IMG/VR virus record: IMGVR_UViG_3300024520_000292
Location: 1 to 33,896 of that record
Length of the DNA: 33,896 nt
DNA from: a virus
Direction: 5' to 3' (one strand)
The notes beneath the pieces were generated by a model. It saw only the letters and a list, made by a program, of their open reading frames with translations, had not been told where the DNA came from and searched no databases. A program made the translations under genes and the position numbers. This document shows positions 30,276 to 33,896 of the stretch, piece by piece. Position 1 is the first letter of the stretch; every line of letters starts with the position of its first letter.

Positions 30276-30462
30276 TTAATGGATTATTACAGGCCACACC
30301 CACACAACAGTCTGTACTCCAAGCAGGACAGTCATCATCTTCACCACATCCGGGAAGAGCTAGAGAGATAACTGATGCTGGTACACCGGGATCTTGAGTT
30401 TCAGTAGGTGTAATCCCTACTGAGAGTAGTGCGATAAAACAGATGGCGATGAATTGTTTCAT
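30223..30462 (-). CDS. Small exported Cys-rich protein
   Basis: The 79-residue product has a clear signal peptide: a short Lys start, the hydrophobic core FIAICFIALLSVGI (4-17) and then polar TPTETQ. The mature part has five Cys (GCGEDDDC, TDCC, ACNN), which suggests disulfides and hence a periplasmic or surface location. Its start shares a base with the stop of 30462-30965 (TAATG), so the two are probably expressed as a pair. Possible role in superinfection exclusion or cell-surface interference, by position only. Confidence 0.55.
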   Translation of the reverse strand: MKQFIAICFIALLSVGITPTETQDPGVPASVISLALPGCGEDDDCPAWSTDCCVGVACNNPLIGLNDESKIIFIFEEEE

Positions 30463-30965
30463 TAGTACGTTTGTTTAGGTTGCAGGAGTGTATAGTTAAC
30501 ACGCCCACCTGATAGAAGATATAGACGTGTGGGTAAATATTGTTCGTCATTTGTTGAACCAATCAGAATCACACGTTGGCATCCACCAGCAGGTGGAGCT
30601 ACAGTTTGCTTGCACCATCCCCATTGATAGAAACATGTTGGACGTGAAGCCCATGTAACAATTGCATTTGACTTCCACCAAATACGTACTGGTGGATTGG
30701 TCGATTCAGTCTTACTCATTGATATTGGATCAACTGTCGGAGGATCACATACCGAGAAGTGAATTTCCCCATTGTCCTTAACATACAGGAAACTCAGGTA
30801 CGGATGTCCATTACCAATCTTCCCAAGTGCATCTTCAGGTTCGATAGAAGTGATTGGAGTAGACTCAAACTCTGTTGAATCACAAGCAAGACTAACAAGA
30901 ACTATCCATATACCTGCTACCATAAGAGCTAACCAGATCATACGACCGATAGTTTTCTCACTCAT
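30462..30965 (-). CDS. Membrane-anchored or lipoprotein-like protein
   Basis: The 167-residue protein starts with a basic segment and one hydrophobic stretch (MIWLALMVAGIWIVLVSLAC, about 9-28), followed by the exported-looking Cys/Trp-rich domain (WKSNAIVTWASRPTCFYQWGWC). The Cys at 28 is in a loose lipobox context, SLAC; the -3 residue is Ser rather than Leu, so lipidation is uncertain. The AACC box precedes the ATG, and the gene overlaps the upstream gene by eight bases. Together with 30223-30462 it forms an exported pair. Confidence 0.55.
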   Translation of the reverse strand: MSEKTIGRMIWLALMVAGIWIVLVSLACDSTEFESTPITSIEPEDALGKIGNGHPYLSFLYVKDNGEIHFSVCDPPTVDPISMSKTESTNPPVRIWWKSNAIVTWASRPTCFYQWGWCKQTVAPPAGGCQRVILIGSTNDEQYLPTRLYLLSGGRVNYTLLQPKQTY

Positions 30966-31146
30966 CTTTTACTCCGGTTTTAGACTTCACACTTTGTTCA
31001 TCAAGTAAGTCTGCTATTCTTCGCAGATTTGCCGTATAAGTTGATACCCTATCCGTCCCACGATCCATTAGACAATCAGTTGTCATTGACATAACAAGCT
31101 CCAAATGCTTTTGTTGCTTGTTGTCCGGGGTCCATTGTTTACTCAT
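30958..31146 (-). CDS. Small charged protein of unknown function
   Basis: The ATG at 31146 is preferred because it overlaps the upstream stop as ATGAGTAA, the arrangement used by neighbouring genes; an ATG at 31191 would add 15 residues. From 31146 the product has 62 residues (MSKQWTPDNKQQKHLELV...), is helical and Asp/Arg-rich (CLMDRGTDRVSTYTANLRRIADLLDEQ) and ends KTGVKDE. Unknown family. Confidence 0.5.
   Translation of the reverse strand: MSKQWTPDNKQQKHLELVMSMTTDCLMDRGTDRVSTYTANLRRIADLLDEQSVKSKTGVKDE
30966..30979 (-). repeat. AACC start box at 30965
   Basis: AACCGGAGTAAAAG directly precedes the ATGAGTGAG start of 30462-30965 and encodes the C-terminal TGVKDE of the upstream gene. Confidence 0.65.
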
Positions 31147-31444
31147 CTCTTGCGTTATCATAAGCTTCAGTAGCTGAATTGAAAGGACCATTTGAAGTAC
31201 TGTCAGGAAGACCTCCGGGATGACAAGCCCACCAGAACCATCCTACTTTATCCCAAGTTGAAATCACATCATCAACCATGCTCTGATCAATATGAAATAC
31301 CTCAAAAGAACCATATTCAGTCTCTGTATGTGAATCATAGAACTTGTGATATCCAGCATATGGGGTACTATTTGCAATTGCAAATGAAACAGCAGCAAAT
31401 ACTCCCAGTCCAATGATTGCAGCTATCACGAAGAAGGTTTCCAT
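31139..31444 (-). CDS. Small single-pass membrane protein
   Basis: The product starts with a membrane helix, METFFVIAAIIGLGVFAAVS (1-20), then a polar tail with aromatic residues (PYAGYHKFYDSHTETEYG). Start ATG 31444 places the helix at the very N-terminus and lies seven bases after the upstream stop; ATG 31477 would add 11 residues and overlap. AACTAA at -13 resembles the boxes downstream. It could be a holin-like or envelope protein, but nothing settles this. Confidence 0.55.
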   Translation of the reverse strand: METFFVIAAIIGLGVFAAVSFAIANSTPYAGYHKFYDSHTETEYGSFEVFHIDQSMVDDVISTWDKVGWFWWACHPGGLPDSTSNGPFNSATEAYDNARDE

Positions 31445-31451
31445 GTTAGTA

Positions 31452-31919
31452 TTAGTTTGAAGATTTACCCTTTTCATTAGCTTCGTCCACCATCTTCTTT
31501 ATATCCTCTAAGATGTTAGAATCTCCTGCATTTGCCCAACTACCACCCAAAGAAATTACTGGAGATCCCTCTCCGAGTTCAAATTCTCTTTGAATGTAAT
31601 CATCAATTAGTGACTGTGCATATTCCCAGATACATTGCATAGTCTGAAAAGCTTTGGTAGGATCAGGATCTTTACCGTCATTCAGTTGAGCCTTTATGAA
31701 TCCAGCACCACATATACCTAGAGCACCAAATAGTATTCTAGTAAGATGAATTACTCCTACTGCTGGTGCTATTTTGTTTTCACTAAGTACATCAAATATG
31801 GCTTTATGAACAACTTCTACTTCGTTGGGATTATCTAATATTTGGAGCTTGGCAAGACTCATCACTAGGGCTATACCAGTCTTTACTTCATGTTTTTCTT
31901 CTTCACTTAAGGTTCTCAT
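31452..31919 (-). CDS. Helical protein of unknown function
   Basis: The 155-residue product is mostly helix. It has an acidic start (LSEEEKHEVKTG), a middle stretch of small hydrophobic residues and Gly (VGVIHLTRILFGALGICGAG) and an acidic end. A good promoter and a GGAG ribosome site (GGAGTTTTAA before ATG) lie directly upstream. No motif suggests a function. Confidence 0.55.
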   Translation of the reverse strand: MRTLSEEEKHEVKTGIALVMSLAKLQILDNPNEVEVVHKAIFDVLSENKIAPAVGVIHLTRILFGALGICGAGFIKAQLNDGKDPDPTKAFQTMQCIWEYAQSLIDDYIQREFELGEGSPVISLGGSWANAGDSNILEDIKKMVDEANEKGKSSN

Positions 31920-31932
31920 TTAAAACTCCAAG

Positions 31933-31960
31933 ACTATATGATTGAATGCTTTTCTTTCAA
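31933..31960 (-). promoter_or_regulatory. Sigma70-type promoter for 31452-31919
   Basis: On the minus strand TTGAAA (31960-31955) and TATAGT (31938-31933) are 16 bases apart, five of six matches each. The leader would be about 10-15 bases and include GGAG before the ATG at 31919. The rest of the gap 31920-31982 holds nothing else obvious. Confidence 0.68.
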
Positions 31961-31982
31961 CACACTGTACTCTTTCCTTCTT

Positions 31983-32195
31983 CTATTCATCAGGTAACTC
32001 ATTAGGACAATCTTCATCCCATCTCTTCTGTGTCCTTATATGAGGAACTAGAGCACCCATATCTCCACACTCAATCTCTGCTTTCCTTAATGCAAACTCT
32101 TCTACTCTCTTATCATCCCAGTGTTTAGGAACACACACTTGCATGTCAAGAATACCCCACCTCAATATCTCAGGTTCGTTGATCTGACGTTTCAT
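31983..32195 (-). CDS. Small protein of unknown function
   Basis: The 70-residue protein is short and mixed (RWGILDMQVCVPKHWDDKRVEEFALRK...), ending in an acidic tail (DEDCPNELPDE). Trp-rich spots suggest a compact fold. It overlaps 32170-32535 by 26 bases. Family unknown. Confidence 0.5.
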   Translation of the reverse strand: MKRQINEPEILRWGILDMQVCVPKHWDDKRVEEFALRKAEIECGDMGALVPHIRTQKRWDEDCPNELPDE

Positions 32196-32535
32196 TGTGA
32201 TGACTCTCTGCTGTTCTTAGTTTATCCCTGATCTTCTCAAGATGATCTCCATAGATCCTGTGGATAGATTTGTTTTGACCCCAACCCATCCTCTGGGGAT
32301 AAGCAAATTGTATCATATCTTGTGCTATCATCCTAGAGGATTCACAGATTCCTTCAAGTCTTCTGATTTCTTTATGAGCTATCTCTCCTTCTTTTTCATA
32401 GAGCTTTGTAAGAAGTAGGAAACTCTCAACCAAAGTCCTCTTCGTTTCCTTTGTCAATTCCTTCCTTGCTTCTTCTTCACCCTCTGGTAGTGGGATTATC
32501 TTTGCAGTTTTGAGTTCATCCAATAACTTACTCAT
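32170..32535 (-). CDS. Helical protein of unknown function
   Basis: The 121-residue product is charged and helical almost throughout: LLDELKTAKIIPLPEGEEEARKELTKETKRT, then LLLTKLYEKEGEIAHKEIRRLEG, then HRIYGDHLEKIRDKLRTAE. Such runs suit a coiled coil or helical bundle. AGAGGAGAA precedes the ATG. It overlaps 32532-32723 by four bases. Confidence 0.55.
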   Translation of the reverse strand: MSKLLDELKTAKIIPLPEGEEEARKELTKETKRTLVESFLLLTKLYEKEGEIAHKEIRRLEGICESSRMIAQDMIQFAYPQRMGWGQNKSIHRIYGDHLEKIRDKLRTAESHHNETSDQRT

Positions 32536-32723
32536 ATTGATTCTCCTCTAGTGTATCTTTTAAACTCATCTCTAAACTCTGATACCTCATTGAACATATT
32601 CTCAATGTAAAGATTGGTTGATTCCAGATATCTCTCAACTCCATAGTCCCTAAAAATCAGATAGAACAGAGTACCTGCTTGTATTACTGCTATGAATCCA
32701 AGAACACCTATAATAATACCCAT
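32532..32723 (-). CDS. Small membrane protein
   Basis: The 63-residue protein begins with one hydrophobic helix, GIIIGVLGFIAVIQAGTLFYL (2-22), followed by an acidic/aromatic amphipathic helix (YGVERYLESTNLYIENMFNE). This resembles a phage holin-like or signal-anchored accessory protein. AGGAGGAG upstream of ATG is a strong ribosome site. Its ATG shares a base with the MazG-like stop region. Confidence 0.6.
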   Translation of the reverse strand: MGIIIGVLGFIAVIQAGTLFYLIFRDYGVERYLESTNLYIENMFNEVSEFRDEFKRYTRGESI

Positions 32724-33319
32724 TAGTCTCCTCCTAATGCTTTCTTTTCTTCATCCAAATCTCTATTCAGTGCATCTAATGATGTAAACTTCTGAGGATA
32801 TCTTATCTTAAGCTTGTGTATATTCTTCTTCCTCACAACTCCAATATTTATATTAAACATAGAGCACAATTCAGACAACTCCTCAGTAAAAAGGACTACA
32901 AGATTATAAAACTCATCAGACTTAAAACTCGGACTACCATAAAAGAGACGTTTTTTCACTGCATCTAAAAGATCTGTTGCTCTTCTATGTAAAGGACCTA
33001 CAGTCCATGCAAGATGCTCTGCACGAAACATGGATAGGTGTCTCCTGATATCTTTTATCCCTGATTCTCTGATGATCTCCACATTCATAGGGATTCCTGA
33101 TGTGTAGTCAAGAACTGCACAATACCAGAAAATATCACCTATTTCCTCACGTACATTACGCATATCATCTTGTATTACAGCACCACTCAACTCTCCAATC
33201 TCAGTATTAATACCAATGACAGCGTGGATTATATCCCACTCTATCTGATCCGGTGTTACAATTGCTTCACTTGAAGCTAAAGTTCTCAAAGCTAGAGATA
33301 TGTACTCTTTTCTTATCAT
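32723..33319 (-). CDS. MazG-like nucleotide pyrophosphohydrolase
   Basis: In this 198-residue protein, TEIGELSG (39-46) and NVREEIGDIFWYCAVL (55-70) give the metal-binding E-x2-E ... E-x2-D pattern of the MazG/all-alpha NTP-PPase family (Glu40, Glu43, Glu59, Asp62). A second region (about 140-195, EELSELCSM and KLKIRYPQKFTSLDALNRDLDEE) is the typical phage MazG-like C-terminal motif KL..RYP.kF. Such enzymes hydrolyse nucleoside triphosphates; in phages they may alter dNTP pools or lower alarmone. Overlaps the upstream gene by four bases and the downstream one by one. Confidence 0.75.
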   Translation of the reverse strand: MIRKEYISLALRTLASSEAIVTPDQIEWDIIHAVIGINTEIGELSGAVIQDDMRNVREEIGDIFWYCAVLDYTSGIPMNVEIIRESGIKDIRRHLSMFRAEHLAWTVGPLHRRATDLLDAVKKRLFYGSPSFKSDEFYNLVVLFTEELSELCSMFNINIGVVRKKNIHKLKIRYPQKFTSLDALNRDLDEEKKALGGD

Positions 33320-33636
33320 ATAATCTTCTCTATTAATTTAACACTATCAATTATTCTCTTTGATATGTTATTCATACCCTCAACAACACCATTCATTGTT
33401 GCAATCATCCCTGCTGGTTTTACCTTTAAATCAATGTCCTCATCAGAGTCCCTTTCCTCTGTAGGCCCATAGGCATTTACAAGTATTCTAGTTAGAGCAG
33501 CTTCTATATCTCTCAGATTATTAATATGATTTCTTTGTTGAGCTAGAATCCTCTCAAATAGTGTATCTTTTCGTTCCTCTTTCGACATCTCCGCTGCTTG
33601 TTGTAAACTCACAATAACCTCACGTTCTAAACTCAT
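33316..33636 (-). CDS. Helical protein of unknown function
   Basis: The 106-residue product is helical and charged (SLQQAAEMSKEERKDTLFERILAQQRNHINNLRDIEAALTRIL), with an acidic middle (TEERDSDEDID) and a C-terminal amphipathic helix (GMNNISKRIIDSVKLIEKI). It sits directly upstream of MazG. Role unknown. Confidence 0.55.
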   Translation of the reverse strand: MSLEREVIVSLQQAAEMSKEERKDTLFERILAQQRNHINNLRDIEAALTRILVNAYGPTEERDSDEDIDLKVKPAGMIATMNGVVEGMNNISKRIIDSVKLIEKII

Positions 33637-33647
33637 GACAATTCTGT

Positions 33648-33887
33648 TTATCCAAATGTTCCTTCTTGTACAGGAAAAGGAAACCCATCACTCTCAAGCT
33701 CCTCCAACATCTCCACGGGTATCAACTCCACTGTACTTTCGTACTTCTTCTCATCATTTTGTATTGTTGTTACATCTACTCCACCACTCACCATCTCAAA
33801 CACCTGTCCAAGAGCATCAACAACGACTCTCCGGGTACTCCCTCTGATCCTTACGTTTAGTTCCATTTCTTGTTCTATTGTTTCCAT
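33648..33887 (-). CDS. Small protein of unknown function near the window edge
   Basis: The 79-residue product begins METIEQEMELNVRIRGSTRR and alternates charged and hydrophobic residues (VVVDALGQVFEMVSGGVDVTTI), then an acidic end (MLEELESDGFPFP). The ATG at 33887 is only nine bases from the window end, so an upstream extension cannot be ruled out, though no ribosome site is seen. Unknown family. Confidence 0.45.
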   Translation of the reverse strand: METIEQEMELNVRIRGSTRRVVVDALGQVFEMVSGGVDVTTIQNDEKKYESTVELIPVEMLEELESDGFPFPVQEGTFG

Positions 33888-33896
33888 TACGGACCC

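Noticed and set aside
30462-30965. Certain lipoprotein
   Set aside because: The lipobox-like SLAC lacks Leu at -3; export is likely, lipidation unproven.
1-33896. CRISPR array, insertion sequence or integrase
   Set aside because: No spaced direct repeats, transposase or integrase motifs and no terminal inverted repeats were found.

Overview
The window looks like part of a tailed double-stranded DNA phage genome (Caudoviricetes). Genes are dense, often overlapping by 1, 4 or 8 bases. They include virion proteins, a complete phage replication and recombination set, rIIA/rIIB-like genes, a lysin-type peptidase, a tRNA and many small unrecognised genes. No integrase, repressor, terminase or capsid gene is present in this stretch, so lifestyle is not decided, although nothing points to lysogeny. 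The DNA is A+T-rich, with two richer exceptions: the non-coding stretch 27961-28140 (93 of 180 bases G+C by my count) and the genes at 29.0-29.8 kb. Sigma70-type promoters and partial use of Shine-Dalgarno sites indicate a bacterial host, which I cannot name.

Layout. Bases 1-3341 are plus-strand genes: the end of a virion protein, a tail fibre with metal-binding HxH motifs, and a possible glycosidase-like tail-associated protein. A symmetrical terminator at 3361-3392 separates them from everything else, which lies on the minus strand and is read right to left. Bases 3409-7577 are five further virion proteins. A strong minus-strand terminator (7658-7707) then ends the replication block, 7713-25081. 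In transcription order that block holds a J-domain protein, family B DNA polymerase, small genes including a helix-turn-helix protein, SF2 helicase, a possible helicase loader, DnaB-like helicase, Sak4-like ATPase, two acidic-tailed proteins (one SSB-like), primase, RusA-like resolvase, RecE-like nuclease, uracil-DNA glycosylase, M15 peptidase, rIIA and rIIB. Bases 25083-33887 are small accessory genes: zinc-binding proteins, a DarG/TARG1-like macrodomain, a CAU tRNA, coiled-coil proteins, exported or membrane proteins and a MazG-like pyrophosphohydrolase.

How the genes may work together. Primase, DnaB-like helicase, polymerase and SSB-like protein would form the replisome. The RecE-like nuclease, Sak4-like ATPase, SF2 helicase and RusA-like nuclease would handle recombination and branched intermediates. 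Uracil-DNA glycosylase and MazG would act on DNA and nucleotide quality. The macrodomain and rII genes are candidates for dealing with host defences.

Most unusual signals. (1) A repeated 14-base box beginning AAC(C/T) sits at exactly -14 from six ATG codons between 29.0 and 31.0 kb, often at 8-base ATGAGTGA gene overlaps. It resembles in concept the start-associated sequences of some mycobacteriophages. (2) A G+C-rich 280-base non-coding stretch beside the tRNA can form two closed, branched RNA domains on the minus strand. (3) A perfect-stem terminator upstream of the polymerase gene faces the opposite direction to all nearby genes. (4) A 227-base gap at 26379-26605 contains interleaved (pseudoknot-type) inverted repeats.
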